Positions 1-7,972 of a DNA stretch of 64,000 nucleotides are shown one piece after another. The notes under the pieces are model-generated. The model had not been told where the DNA came from. It did not search any database and saw only the letters and a list, made by a program, of their open reading frames with translations. Made by a program: the position numbers and the translations under genes. Source of the DNA: Candidatus Saganbacteria bacterium (GTDB lineage Bacteria > Margulisbacteria > WOR-1 > XYC2-FULL-46-14 > XYC2-FULL-37-10); NCBI GenBank assembly GCA_016223245.1, contig JACRPL010000003.1, positions 1 to 64,000 of the forward strand, in the 5' to 3' direction. The first letter of the stretch is position 1. Each line of letters starts with the position of its first letter.

Positions 1-4
1 AACC

Positions 5-223
5 TCACAATATGATAAACTTACCACTGGTGGCCTCCTTCTCGTGTGTGATGACACGACTTTTGAGTATTTGCTGTATCTTTTTAGCATATTCTTCGCT
101 GATATACCCTATTTTAATAAACTGAGGGGGGTCACCATGTCCGTAGAACTTCCTAGGAAAGGATTTAGCGGACTGAAATATTTGATTATCTTTGTCGATG
201 AATAAGAAGGAGGCAGGAAGATA
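5..223 (-). other. Unassigned left-edge region with an open minus frame
   Basis: The minus strand is open from about 223 down to a TGA at 5-7. The frame contains the peptide KFYGHGDPPQFIKIGYISEE and looks protein-like, but it has no ATG, GTG or TTG start. The opposite strand in register is also open as far as a TAA at 203-205. I recognise neither product. It may be the 3' part of a decayed gene, or chance. The right end carries the ribosome binding site AGGAGG (about 208-214) of the next gene. Confidence 0.2.
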
Positions 224-1710
224 ATGTCAGGACTAGTTGAAACCAGGAGATTGAGCGTCGGTCCAGATATCCAGGCTAGGGCAAGAGCTCTCACTGCACA
301 AAATAGGCAGGGAACAGTTCCTCTCCCGGGTTATATCGGTAGGCCTGGTATGGTTATGATCTCGGATTCTCATGGCGCGGTTGGAACATATCTTGATCTT
401 TTTGAGGCTCTCCCTTCTTCTATAAAATTTCGTATTGATCTAGGCGATAAAGTGGATCGTGGGCCAAGTCCAGTTGAAATGAGCTATGTTCTCCAAACTT
501 TAGGTGTAAGGCGTGTGCTAGGCAACCACGATGCTATGTGGGTCGCCGCTGGAATGGGTATTGAATCACAAGCGATTGAACTTGTTAGATGGCTTATGCG
601 CTACAACGAAGTCGATTTCTTGACAACAACGCTTGGCGTTAATATGAAGCCACTGACAGATTATGCGGAAAAAAATTTTCCAATGGCTCGCACCGGATCG
701 ACGTGAAATCCAAACGATACAAGTGCGAAGAAGCCGCTGCAACATATTTAAAGATTATCGCTGAAGCAAGAGTAAGATTTCCCGAACATCAAGAAACAGT
801 ATTGAACTCATCAGACATAAGAATCAGAGAGGCTTTATTTATTAAAGATGCTATTGAAGCATTAACGCCGACCGAAAGGGATGTATTTGGCAGAATAACC
901 AGTGGCCAGGAGTTAAGTGATCAGGATAAAGATTATTTTTATTATTTAATGGGAGGATTGAAAGATCTTCCGGATGAAGAGCATGCTATCGTAGATCATT
1001 TTGCAAAAGAGTTTAAGAATAATTACGCTTTTTACCAATTTGTAAAATGGATGGCGGGAGAAGGGGATCTATATTTGAATTACAGGGTCAGGCATGGTTA
1101 TCCATGCGATGTTTTAGCCCTTCATGCAACTGTTCCGCTGACTGCGGAAGGCGAATTGGCGGAATTCGATGGAAAATATGGAAGAGACGCACTTTTGCAC
1201 TTGAAGGACAGAATACAATTAGGGCTTGAAGCTTGGAGACAGCTATTAGAACATGATGATTCATCGCTTTTACAAATGCACCAAGATGATATTAAGATAT
1301 TAGGCTTGCTTCCTTGGGATCGAAGATCGCCTCTTTATGCAAGGCAAATGCAAACCGCGGCAAGAGCTGTACTTGATGAAAAAACAGGAACATAGATTGA
1401 GCCAAAAGAACCTTTCTTCTCTGTTTTTGAGAAAGCCGGCGACGACCAGGCCTTAGCGAGGGCTCGAAGAAATATTGCACAATCGTTTGGTTTTCCCGAT
1501 CCAAATAATTTTGTAATTATCAGAGGCCATGAACCGAGCAAAGATGGTATGGCTCAAGTTTTGGCTGGAGGAACAGTTATTAATATAGATGGCGGCATGG
1601 CTCCCAAATATGGGGGAAGGGGTGGTGCGCTTGTTATGGGATCGGAAGGGGCGGCTTGGCTTTCATATCCAGGCCTTGCTTATACTAGGGTCCCATTACC
1701 AGGGTATTAA
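224..1710 (+). pseudogene. fbp: Class III fructose-1,6-bisphosphatase, broken by a frameshift and an in-frame amber stop
   Basis: The family hydrolyses fructose-1,6-bisphosphate in gluconeogenesis using a calcineurin-like metallophosphoesterase site. Three consecutive pieces match it. Piece 1 (224-706, after a strong AGGAGG) has DSHG at residues 48-51, GDKVDRGP at 74-81 and GNHD at 100-103. Piece 2 is 703-1395. Piece 3 (1396-1710) has RGHEPSK and the IDGG motif. Pieces 1 and 2 join by a -1 shift, most simply at the seven-A run 669-675. Pieces 2 and 3 lie in the same frame, separated only by TAG at 1393-1395. All metal-ligand motifs survive, so decay is recent or the breaks are sequence errors. 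The joined length (about 495 codons) is shorter than the roughly 650 residues usual in Firmicutes. It converges on lpdA. Confidence 0.75.
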
Positions 1711-1713
1711 CAA

Positions 1714-3033
1714 TTAATTGATCGAGTGCAGGCTTCTTTTGAGGGTCGACAAAGCCGCTTCTTGAAGAGATTCCGGATAGCTAGGATGTGCTTGAATAGT
1801 TTCCGCAAGTTGATCAACTTTTAATCCATTCTTTACGCAAACAGCCGCCGCACCTATAATTGTATTAGCGTCGGGGCCGATAATATGTACGCCTAAAATT
1901 CGATCATCTTTGTCGGCAATTACTTTTACAAAACCTTCGATTTCACCCATTGCCTGCGCGATTCCTAAAGCAGCAAAAGGGAATTTGCCAATGCTTACAG
2001 CTCCAGGCTCACGGCTAACAGCTTCTTTTTCAGTTGGGCCAACGCTTGCAACCTCTGGATTAGTATATATAGTATACGGTACTGACTTATAATCAAAAGT
2101 TCTGCTTTTCCCCATAGCATTCTCGACAGCTATAACTCCTTGTTCTGAAGCTACATGCGCGAATTGCTTTGGGCTTACAAGATCGCCAATTGCATAGACA
2201 TCTTTAATACTTGTTTCCATCTTTTCGTTGACCGAAACTCTTTTACCATCCATTTTTAAATTCAAACTTTCAAGTCCCATTGTGCTTGGAGTCCGTCCAA
2301 CGCAAACAAGCGTTTTTCCGCATGTCATAGATCTCTCAAATTTTGTGTTTGCCGCTATTTTGATCTTTCGCCTTGATAATATTCGTTTCATGAGAGCCAC
2401 TACTTCTTCGTCGACGCCGTTTAAAATATCCGGAAGCGATTCGTAGATCGCAACTTCCGATCCCAGGATATTGAACATATGCGCGAAGTGAAGGCCGATG
2501 ACCCCGCCGCCTACGATATCAAGTTTCTGCGGGATTTCTTTAAGATTTAATATATCGTCTGATGACATAAAACAGCTTCCATCAAAAGAAAGGCCGGGCA
2601 AACAAATAGGGGAGGAACCGGTTGCAAGTATGGAAACCTGCGAATGAACTTCGCGGTTTCCAACTTTAATAAAGCCTGGTTCAATAACCTTTCCTTCACC
2701 TCTAATAATTTCGATCTTGTTCTTTTCCAATAAGAATTCGACGCCTTTAACGAGCTTTTCTACAACTTTATTTTTTCTATCAACGACTTTTTTTAGATCG
2801 ATCGAAACATTTTCTGCGGTAATGCCAAAAGTATCGGCATGTTTTATCTTTTCGAAAAAGTTCGCGCAATAAACGAGAGCTTTTGTGGGGATACACCCAT
2901 AATTCAGGCAAGTGCCGCCGAGTTTATCTTTTTCGATAATAGCTACATAGGCTCCGAGCTGGGTCGCGCGGATCGCGGATACGTATCCTCCCGGTCCGCC
3001 TCCTAATATTACGATGTCATATTTCTTATTCAC
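1714..3033 (-). CDS. lpdA: Dihydrolipoamide dehydrogenase
   Basis: FAD-dependent pyridine nucleotide-disulfide oxidoreductase of 439 aa that reoxidises the lipoyl arm of 2-oxoacid dehydrogenase or glycine cleavage complexes. Seen: the FAD-binding GGGPGG at residues 11-16, the redox-active disulfide CLNYGC at 42-47, the second dinucleotide fold GGGVIG, the GD motif AIGDLV, and the C-terminal AHPSYPE carrying the catalytic His-Glu pair. It is about 25 residues shorter than typical E3; the loss lies in the NAD domain before VCVGRTPST. A short stretch (EPGAVSIG, near 2005-2035) looks like one of the dispersed repeats read in frame. It is divergent from smpB with only 19 nt between the starts. No E1/E2 or gcv partner is in the window. 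Confidence 0.93.
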   Translation of the reverse strand: MNKKYDIVILGGGPGGYVSAIRATQLGAYVAIIEKDKLGGTCLNYGCIPTKALVYCANFFEKIKHADTFGITAENVSIDLKKVVDRKNKVVEKLVKGVEFLLEKNKIEIIRGEGKVIEPGFIKVGNREVHSQVSILATGSSPICLPGLSFDGSCFMSSDDILNLKEIPQKLDIVGGGVIGLHFAHMFNILGSEVAIYESLPDILNGVDEEVVALMKRILSRRKIKIAANTKFERSMTCGKTLVCVGRTPSTMGLESLNLKMDGKRVSVNEKMETSIKDVYAIGDLVSPKQFAHVASEQGVIAVENAMGKSRTFDYKSVPYTIYTNPEVASVGPTEKEAVSREPGAVSIGKFPFAALGIAQAMGEIEGFVKVIADKDDRILGVHIIGPDANTIIGAAAVCVKNGLKVDQLAETIQAHPSYPESLQEAALSTLKRSLHSIN

Positions 3034-3039
3034 AAGATG

Positions 3040-3045
3040 TATAAT
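3040..3045 (+). promoter_or_regulatory. Extended -10 box for smpB (leaderless type)
   Basis: TATAAT stands 7 nt before the smpB ATG at 3053, so the expected transcription start falls at or within a base or two of the start codon. There is no Shine-Dalgarno. I see no convincing -35 box. Confidence 0.45.
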
Positions 3046-3052
3046 ATATAAA

Positions 3053-3508
3053 ATGGCAAAGTATTACAAGCTAGTCACGGAAAATCGCAAAGCTTTTCAC
3101 GATTTTACGATAATAGATACCTATTCGGCGGGTATCTCTCTTACGGGGTCGGAGGTCAAGTCGATAAGGCTCGGTCGTGTCAATTTAAAAGATAGTTTTG
3201 CGAGGGTTGAATCGGGCGAAGTTTGGCTCTATAATATGCACGTCAATCCCTATGAGCGATCGAGCGAGAAAACGGACCCTTACAGGACGCGAAAACTCCT
3301 GTTGAATTCGAATGAGCTTAGAAAGATAATAGGGATGGTATCTGAAAAAGGTTTCACTTTGGTACCCCTTAAGCTTTATTTTTCGGGAGATTGGGCGAAG
3401 GTTGATATTGGCGTTGCCAAGGCGAAAAAAATATTTAAGAAGAAAGCGAAATTAATTGAAAAGGCTGTCGATATAGATATAGCGCAAGCTTTAAAAAGGA
3501 ACAGATGA
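3053..3508 (+). CDS. smpB: SsrA-binding protein SmpB
   Basis: 151-aa partner of tmRNA in trans-translation, which rescues stalled ribosomes. The OB-fold core is clear: NRKAFHDF, the conserved GISLTGSEVKSIR, GRVNLKDSFAR, VWLYNMHVNPYER and RTRKLLL. The start at 3053 gives the family-typical MAKYYK N-terminus; an upstream in-frame extension would overlap lpdA and adds nothing conserved. The C-terminal tail that normally reads GKKxxDKRxxxK is divergent here (AKKIFKKKAKLIEK), which may go with the unusual tmRNA 670 bp downstream. The stop overlaps the next start (ATGA). Transcription probably comes from the TATAAT at 3040. Confidence 0.95.
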   Translation: MAKYYKLVTENRKAFHDFTIIDTYSAGISLTGSEVKSIRLGRVNLKDSFARVESGEVWLYNMHVNPYERSSEKTDPYRTRKLLLNSNELRKIIGMVSEKGFTLVPLKLYFSGDWAKVDIGVAKAKKIFKKKAKLIEKAVDIDIAQALKRNR

Positions 3509-3705
3509 TGAACGTGGGTAAAATTACAAATATCAATAATAAGAAATATACCGGCGCGGATGTTTTGCGCGCGGCGCAGGCTGAAATGCGAAAGCAGATG
3601 GAAGCTATGCAGGGCAGGCCTTTGACCCAAAAAGAGACCGCTAAGATCGACCAAGTCGCAACGGGGTTATCTTTTGACGTATTAAAGAGAATGGGGGTTG
3701 TGTAA
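3505..3705 (+). CDS. Small conserved-looking protein between smpB and ssrA, function unknown
   Basis: 66 aa, starting in an ATGATG that overlaps the smpB stop (3505 or 3508), so it is translationally coupled to smpB. The stop in turn abuts the next start (TAATG). The product is soluble, with a lysine-rich beginning (KITNINNKKYTGADVL), a central helix rich in Ala, Glu and Met, and a C-terminal LSFDVLKRMGVV. No signal peptide, membrane segment, cysteine or catalytic motif is visible. Its tight coupling argues that it is real; I do not recognise a family. Confidence 0.6.
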   Translation: MMNVGKITNINNKKYTGADVLRAAQAEMRKQMEAMQGRPLTQKETAKIDQVATGLSFDVLKRMGVV

Positions 3706-4169
3706 TGATAAATATTCCTGGAAACAAGCCATTTGTCCCGCCGCCTCCAATAACACCCAAAGAAAGCAAGCAGATCTCAGAAATTAAGCCGGAATCGCAG
3801 ACAAAGCAGATTGCTCCTCCGCCCAAAGAAAGCTTATCGGCGCCGAATTTGGATGCAAGGGCAATTGCCGTCCGCATGGCGGCGCTCGCCCATGAGGCAA
3901 AAGAAAAAGAATTCTCATTTGAAGAGATAATACAAAAAGCAATAGATGAGACAGGGATGACAAATCCGCAGTCGGCGCTTGAAGAGGCCAACCGCAAGAC
4001 GCAGAAAGAGATCGAAGATACTTTGGATGAGATAAAATCGAACAAAGATCTTATGGAAGAAGCGCAAGCGTGGGAAGAATTCGCAAGCATACTTGAAAAA
4101 GAATTATCGCAAGAACAAGTCACCGGTTTCCTCGATTTAATCAAAGATTCAATTCGCGCGATCAAGTAA
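3705..4169 (+). CDS. Proline-rich and coiled-coil protein of unknown function
   Basis: 154 aa, coupled to the previous gene. The first 45 residues are disordered and Pro/Lys-rich (PFVPPPPITPKESKQ). The rest is almost entirely charged amphipathic helix, for example TQKEIEDTLDEIKSNKDL, then KELSQEQVTGFLDLIKDSI. No family is recognised. The gene ends 4 nt before the predicted 5' end of tmRNA, so smpB, both unknown genes and ssrA could lie on one transcript. A helical scaffold or ribosome-associated role would be speculation. Confidence 0.6.
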   Translation: MINIPGNKPFVPPPPITPKESKQISEIKPESQTKQIAPPPKESLSAPNLDARAIAVRMAALAHEAKEKEFSFEEIIQKAIDETGMTNPQSALEEANRKTQKEIEDTLDEIKSNKDLMEEAQAWEEFASILEKELSQEQVTGFLDLIKDSIRAIK

Positions 4170-4173
4170 GAAC

Positions 4174-4603
4174 GGGGCAGTAAAGGTTTTGACGGGAAGA
4201 CTTGGGGTGCTAGGTTGCGAGCCGAGGAAGTCATCTTACCTCGTAAAACAAGGTGACAAAACACAAATGCAACAAGTAAATCTGTTGCGGAACTTTTAGG
4301 CGGAAGAGATCTTAAGACATTCTTAGCGGAATGTTTTTCGGCTCCTGCCGGAGTTCCAGCTTTTAGCGCAAGCTAATTAAGCGGGCTATCCGTCTTTGCC
4401 GATAGGGAAGGGTTGTAGCCTAATTATTTTATCGGATACCGAATCTGTTTTTTCCGTAGGCAGGTGCGGGAAACAATATACGGGATCCACCCGGATGCGT
4501 CCTGGCTTCAGGACAACCGCCGGGGACAATTTAAATGAAGCTACGCTCGTAGCAACCTGTACAGCTTTCTTTTCGGACGGGGGTTCGATTCCCCTCTGCT
4601 CCA
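4174..4603 (+). ncRNA. ssrA: tmRNA (transfer-messenger RNA)
   Basis: The 5' end GGGGCAGTAAAGG followed by TTTTGACGGG, then TTGCGAGCCGAGG, matches the tRNA-like 5' half. The 3' half has GGACGGGGGTTCGATTCCCC and an acceptor strand CTGCTCC that pairs with GGGGCAG. The 3' CCA is not encoded; the gene is followed by a T-run. A pseudoknot-like segment precedes a plausible resume codon GCA at 4269. From there the frame is open for 35 codons to TAA at 4374: it begins ATSKSVAELL and ends AFSAS, unlike the usual 8-15 residue tag ending in LAA. The tag frame contains hairpins (ACATTC/GAATGT, CGGC/GCCG) and ends in TTAGC-GCAA-GCTAA. At 430 nt it is longer than most tmRNAs. Confidence 0.93.
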
Positions 4604-4620
4604 TTTTTTTAACACAGGCA

Positions 4621-4644
4621 GGGGGGTTGCGAAAGCAATCCCCC
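4621..4644. repeat. GC-rich hairpin downstream of ssrA
   Basis: A 10-bp stem with one G-T pair and a GAAA tetraloop (GGGGGGTTGC/GCAATCCCCC). The T-run (4604-4610) lies before it, not after it, so it is not a standard rho-independent terminator for ssrA. It may stop the convergent gene or be a dispersed palindrome. Confidence 0.5.
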
Positions 4645-4725
4645 GATGTCTACTTTGCTATTCCGACCCTTTGCCCTAAGTCCTCAAATACTCCTTGGGC
4701 CATATTGGGCCCTCGTCGCCTTTTT

Positions 4726-5274
4726 TTATTTCTTCGTCGAAATCTCCATCACAAAAAACATCTTGCCCTTCGCTTCATCGTAGATCTCATATGTTCTTCC
4801 CACTTTGTGCCCCTTATCTGCGGCGTACTTGTTCATTGCGGTGTAGGCTTTCATAGGCCCGAACATATATGAAAGCATGTTGCGAAGAGGGAATTCTGCA
4901 ACAATGCAGTTTTTTTGTTCAATTTTTTTGATCTTCAAATTTGTCTTGCCTAGTTTTGCGATGTCTTTCACATCAATAACAGCCCCGCAATCGCTGCGAA
5001 GTTTGTCTTGCGGCACTTGCGATGGATTATCATAATATATTCCTAAGCCTAACATCGGAGTGACCCCCGCTGATTTTAATGTTGCATTTACTTTTGTAAA
5101 GACAGGTCCGATCTTCGAAAATGGCCCAACATAACTTTCGTAGGCTACCGTATATGGTCCCATTTTAGATTCATAAGCTTTTATCGGCGTAAGCATCCCC
5201 ATGTACCAAAGAAAGCCCTCTAATAATAAACCGATCACAACCGCAACGATCAAAAGCCATTTTACTATTTTCAT
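4726..5274 (-). CDS. Membrane-anchored GyrI-like (SOUL/TEX264-type) effector-binding domain protein
   Basis: 182 aa. An N-terminal transmembrane helix (about residues 5-27, WLLIVAVVIGLLLEGFLWY) anchors a single GyrI-like domain: GPYTVAYESYVGPFSKIGPVF, GLGIYYDNP, a conserved acidic residue and Gly in SDCGAVI, and VAEFPLRNMLSYMFGPM. Proteins of this fold bind small hydrophobic or planar molecules; membrane-anchored versions resemble TEX264. No partner gene is adjacent: tmRNA converges from the left, and a gene stub and bioC lie to the right. The domain assignment is from sequence pattern; the ligand is unknown. Confidence 0.7.
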   Translation of the reverse strand: MKIVKWLLIVAVVIGLLLEGFLWYMGMLTPIKAYESKMGPYTVAYESYVGPFSKIGPVFTKVNATLKSAGVTPMLGLGIYYDNPSQVPQDKLRSDCGAVIDVKDIAKLGKTNLKIKKIEQKNCIVAEFPLRNMLSYMFGPMKAYTAMNKYAADKGHKVGRTYEIYDEAKGKMFFVMEISTKK

Positions 5275-5362
5275 ATCTTTCCCTTCTGTTATCTTTTAAA
5301 GATTGGTTTCCAACCGTGAGACGCGGCGAGGCGAGCATGATATGTTACAATATACATCATAA

Positions 5363-5452
5363 ATGCAAAAGCCTAAAGCCATATTTTGTTGGAGCGGGGG
5401 AAAAGATTCTTCCTATTGCCTGCATAAAGAGTTGCGCTCGCCTATAGCCTGA
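5363..5452 (+). pseudogene. 5' stub of a PP-loop ATP pyrophosphatase (DPH6/adenine nucleotide alpha-hydrolase type)
   Basis: A 29-codon frame starts MQKPKAIFCWSGGKDSSYCL, which carries the PP-loop SGGKDS just after the N-terminus as in diphthine-ammonia ligase-like ATPases, followed by HKEL. It then runs into unrelated sequence and stops at 5450-5452, overlapping the 3' end of bioC on the other strand. A TACAAT box lies at about 5346-5351. The remaining 200 or so residues of the family are absent, so this is a truncated remnant left at a recombination junction. Confidence 0.6.
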
Positions 5453-6188
5453 ATGCGCCGAAAATCACTTCAAATGTAGTATAAAATGGGGCAGAGCTTT
5501 TTTTAAGGGTTGATCGTGACCGGTTGATATTGGGGTTGTCAGCCATAGTCGGCGTATTTGCCCCGATATCTTTTAGATATTTTATCAGGGCTTTAATATC
5601 CTTGAATTTTTGTTTGACCTCATATTTTGCGATCCTGATCTTTTTGAAATTACCGCCGAAAATATTCTTTATCTCGCTTATTGATGGGCAGTCATTTTTC
5701 CTAAAACCGGCATCTTTTAATTCTTTTAAGTTGTTCGGGCCCATCGTGTTGAACATGAACACGCCGTTTGGCTTGAGGTTCATTTCTACGCAAATCGAAA
5801 CCTTTTTTAGGTCCATCCATTGGAGGGATGCGTTCGATACTATAAGATCGAAAGCCCCAAGTTTTGGGAGCTCTTCGCAATCTTGGACTAGATATCTAAT
5901 ATTATTTGGGAAACCGCTGACTAAACGTCGCGGTTCCCGATTTTTCGCTTCCTTGATCATGCCGGGCGCTATGTCAATCCCAACAATCTTTGCGTTTATA
6001 TATTTATTTGCAAGTTTTCTAACTAAATATCCGGTGCCGCATCCCAAATCTAATATTTCTGTCCCTTTAATGCCTTTTGTTTTTTGAAAGAGCTTATTAG
6101 CGAGTGATTTTTGGAATGTTGAGATCTTGTCGTAGTTTTTCGAGCTTTTTGAAAAGTTTTCCTTGATTTGTTTCTTTACGTCTTTCAA
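5442..6188 (-). CDS. bioC: Malonyl-ACP O-methyltransferase BioC
   Basis: 248-aa SAM-dependent methyltransferase that methylates malonyl-ACP so fatty acid synthase can build the pimeloyl chain. Seen: the BioC N-terminal signature YDKISTFQKSLANKL (about 19-33), SAM motif I ILDLGCGTGYL (about 45-55), IDIAPGMI, and the post-motif SNASLQWM. Its start overlaps the bioH stop by 4 nt, so both are one leftward operon. Between motif II and the acidic loop lies REPRRLVSGFP, encoded by a dispersed palindrome (GACTAAACGTCGCGGTT at about 5919-5935); this is probably an in-frame insert. The C-terminus overlaps the PP-loop stub. Confidence 0.9.
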   Translation of the reverse strand: MKDVKKQIKENFSKSSKNYDKISTFQKSLANKLFQKTKGIKGTEILDLGCGTGYLVRKLANKYINAKIVGIDIAPGMIKEAKNREPRRLVSGFPNNIRYLVQDCEELPKLGAFDLIVSNASLQWMDLKKVSICVEMNLKPNGVFMFNTMGPNNLKELKDAGFRKNDCPSISEIKNIFGGNFKKIRIAKYEVKQKFKDIKALIKYLKDIGANTPTMADNPNINRSRSTLKKSSAPFYTTFEVIFGAFRL

Positions 6189-6871
6189 ATTATTCCCTCA
6201 ACAAACGATCTGAGTGTTGTATCGAACTTTTCTTGTTCTTCGAGAAACGGCGCGTGTCCCGAATTTTCAAACACTTCGAACTTTGGGCCCTTAATATTAT
6301 CATGCAAATATTCTCCAGACTCAAATGGTACGATTTGATCGTGCCTTCCGTGGATGATCATGACAGGAATATCGATCTTAGACAGGTCTTTTCTTAGATC
6401 TTCTTTTTTGAGGGATTCAAGATCGTTAATTGTCTTGTCTTTGTTTAGAATTTGGATGTTAGAATTTAGACATTGTTTAGAATTTCGCATTTCGGATTTA
6501 GGATTTAAGAATAGTAGATCATAGAAGAATTCGATCCCTTTTTGAAAATCATTTTCGATCTTGCGTTCAAGGTTTCTCATGTGCGATGGGGGTAATCCAT
6601 ATGGGAAATCCCCGCTTTTCAAGAATTTGGCAAATCCTGAAACTAGAACAAGAGCCTTAACTTTATCTTTATTCTCCAAATATAATCTGATCGCTTTTGC
6701 GGCGCCCATGGACCAACCGAGAATGATATCGTTTTTCGGTTGCGCGACTGGAAACGGTTTTCGTTCTTCGTCATATCTATTTATAACAAATTGCTCTGAA
6801 AGCTCTTCTATTTGATGATGAAAAATCGATGAATCGGTTGCAAATCCCGGGATAAAGAGAATTGATTTCAT
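6185..6871 (-). CDS. bioH: Pimeloyl-ACP methyl ester carboxylesterase-like alpha/beta hydrolase (BioH)
   Basis: 228-aa hydrolase that would cleave the methyl ester made by BioC to release pimeloyl-ACP. The catalytic triad is visible: nucleophile Ser54 in GWSMGAA, Asp178 in HGRHDQIVP, His206 in SGHAPFLEE. It is translationally coupled to bioC and divergent from bioB, which supports the role. Residues about 121-143 (NPKSEMRNSKQCLNSNIQIL) are encoded by an A/T-rich dispersed repeat at 6444-6511 and look like an in-frame insertion in the cap region. TATAAT on the minus strand (6883-6878) lies 6 nt from the ATG, so it is probably leaderless. Confidence 0.85.
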   Translation of the reverse strand: MKSILFIPGFATDSSIFHHQIEELSEQFVINRYDEERKPFPVAQPKNDIILGWSMGAAKAIRLYLENKDKVKALVLVSGFAKFLKSGDFPYGLPPSHMRNLERKIENDFQKGIEFFYDLLFLNPKSEMRNSKQCLNSNIQILNKDKTINDLESLKKEDLRKDLSKIDIPVMIIHGRHDQIVPFESGEYLHDNIKGPKFEVFENSGHAPFLEEQEKFDTTLRSFVEGII

Positions 6872-6948
6872 CTGGTTATTATAGCAGATAAGGAATTTTG
6901 TATCATTTAGGCGATTTCAGCCCTTAATTTCATGCTAAAATAATAAAT
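6872..6948. promoter_or_regulatory. Divergent bioH / bioB promoter region
   Basis: 77 bp between the two biotin operons. Leftward: TATAAT (complement of 6878-6883), 6 nt before the bioH ATG. Rightward: TAAAAT at 6936-6941, 7 nt before the bioB ATG. Neither has a Shine-Dalgarno and both would give leaderless mRNAs. I looked for a BirA-type operator (TTGTnAAC-N15-GGTTnACA) and found none. Confidence 0.5.
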
Positions 6949-7929
6949 ATGTACTTTCGGAAACTCGCAAATGACGTGATAAATGGAAAAAAATTGACTT
7001 TTGACGAAGCATTCGCTTTGATCAATACTTCAAACGAAGAAACCTTCGATCTAATTGCCGCCGCAAACAATATCCGCAAGGCATTTCATGGCAATAAAGT
7101 TAAGCTTTGCGCGATCGTTAACGCAAAATCCGGAAAATGTTCCGAAAATTGTTCTTTCTGTGCGCAATCGGCGCATTTTAAGACAAAAGCCGATACTTAC
7201 CCGCTCATGTCCAAAGATGAGATATTCGAATCCGCAAAAACTGCCGAAGAAAAGATAGGAGCGACTTGTTTTAGCGTTGTAACTTCAGGTAAATCAATAA
7301 TATCGGACAAAGAACTGCAAAGCGTTGGCGCGGCGCTTGAAACTATCACTAGCCAAACCGATCTAAACCGTTGTGTCTCTATGGGGACGCTAACAGTGCC
7401 CCAAATAAATAGTCTAAAAGCCAAGGGCTTAAAAAGATTACATCATAATTTAGAAACAGCCGAGAGTTTCTTCGATAATGTGTGTACTACCCACACATAT
7501 GAAGAGCGTTTAAATACTTTAAAGCATGCAAAAGAAGCCGGGCTTGAAATATGTTCGGGTGGAATATTTGGGTTGGGGGAGACTCTAAAGCAGAGAGTAG
7601 AACTGGCCTTTACTTTATTGGAACTTGATGTCGAATCGGTCCCGATTAATATTTTAAATCCGATTGCAGGCACGCCCGCCGCAGAAAATTATAAACCAAT
7701 GGCGCCACTTGAAGTTTTAAGGCTTATTGCAACATATAGATTTATTTTTCCTAAGGCTGATGTTGGGTTGTTCGGTGGAAGAGAACTTTCTTTGCGCGAT
7801 CTTCAGCCTTTAATGTTCATCGCGGGGGCAAATGCGACCTTGGTCGGAAATTATTTGACAACAAGCGGGCAGTCTCCCGAAAAAGATCTGAAGATGATAG
7901 CTGATTTGGGGTTAATGGTTAGGCATTAA
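6949..7929 (+). CDS. bioB: Biotin synthase
   Basis: 326-aa radical SAM enzyme that inserts sulfur into dethiobiotin. The SAM-cluster cysteines C64, C68 and C71 lie in KCSENCSFCAQS. The [2Fe-2S] ligand region CFSVVTSGK, the HHNLETAESFF segment, EICSGGIFGLGE and the C-terminal GANATLVGNYLTTSGQ are all present at normal spacing. It is the first gene of a rightward set bioB - tRNA-binding protein - bioF-bioD-bioA that completes the pathway begun by divergent bioH-bioC. Start chosen at the ATG 7 nt after TAAAAT. Confidence 0.97.
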   Translation: MYFRKLANDVINGKKLTFDEAFALINTSNEETFDLIAAANNIRKAFHGNKVKLCAIVNAKSGKCSENCSFCAQSAHFKTKADTYPLMSKDEIFESAKTAEEKIGATCFSVVTSGKSIISDKELQSVGAALETITSQTDLNRCVSMGTLTVPQINSLKAKGLKRLHHNLETAESFFDNVCTTHTYEERLNTLKHAKEAGLEICSGGIFGLGETLKQRVELAFTLLELDVESVPINILNPIAGTPAAENYKPMAPLEVLRLIATYRFIFPKADVGLFGGRELSLRDLQPLMFIAGANATLVGNYLTTSGQSPEKDLKMIADLGLMVRH

Positions 7930-7937
7930 TATCTGAT

Positions 7938-7966
7938 TTGTTTTGGTCTATTGTTTCAAGTATAAT
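7938..7966 (+). promoter_or_regulatory. Promoter inside the biotin operon, before the tRNA-binding protein gene
   Basis: TTGTTT (7938-7943), a 17-bp spacer, then TATAAT (7961-7966), only 6 nt before the ATG at 7973. It is one of the cleanest sigma70-type promoters in the window and predicts a leaderless transcript for the downstream bio genes independent of bioB. Confidence 0.6.
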
Positions 7967-7972
7967 TACTAT

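Noticed and set aside
669-679. Programmed ribosomal -1 frameshift in fbp (A AAA AAT slippery site)
   Set aside because: A fitting heptamer exists, but I saw no stimulatory hairpin or pseudoknot just downstream, and the later amber codon makes plain decay more likely.
1393-1395. TAG as pyrrolysine or a reassigned codon
   Set aside because: Other genes here end with TAG normally, the same gene also has a frameshift, and FBPase has no reason to carry a special residue at this point.
4621-4644. Rho-independent terminator of ssrA
   Set aside because: The T-run precedes the hairpin on the plus strand; the order is wrong for a terminator in that direction.
6872-6948. BirA operator between bioH and bioB
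   Set aside because: No pair of half sites with the known spacing could be found in the 77 bp.
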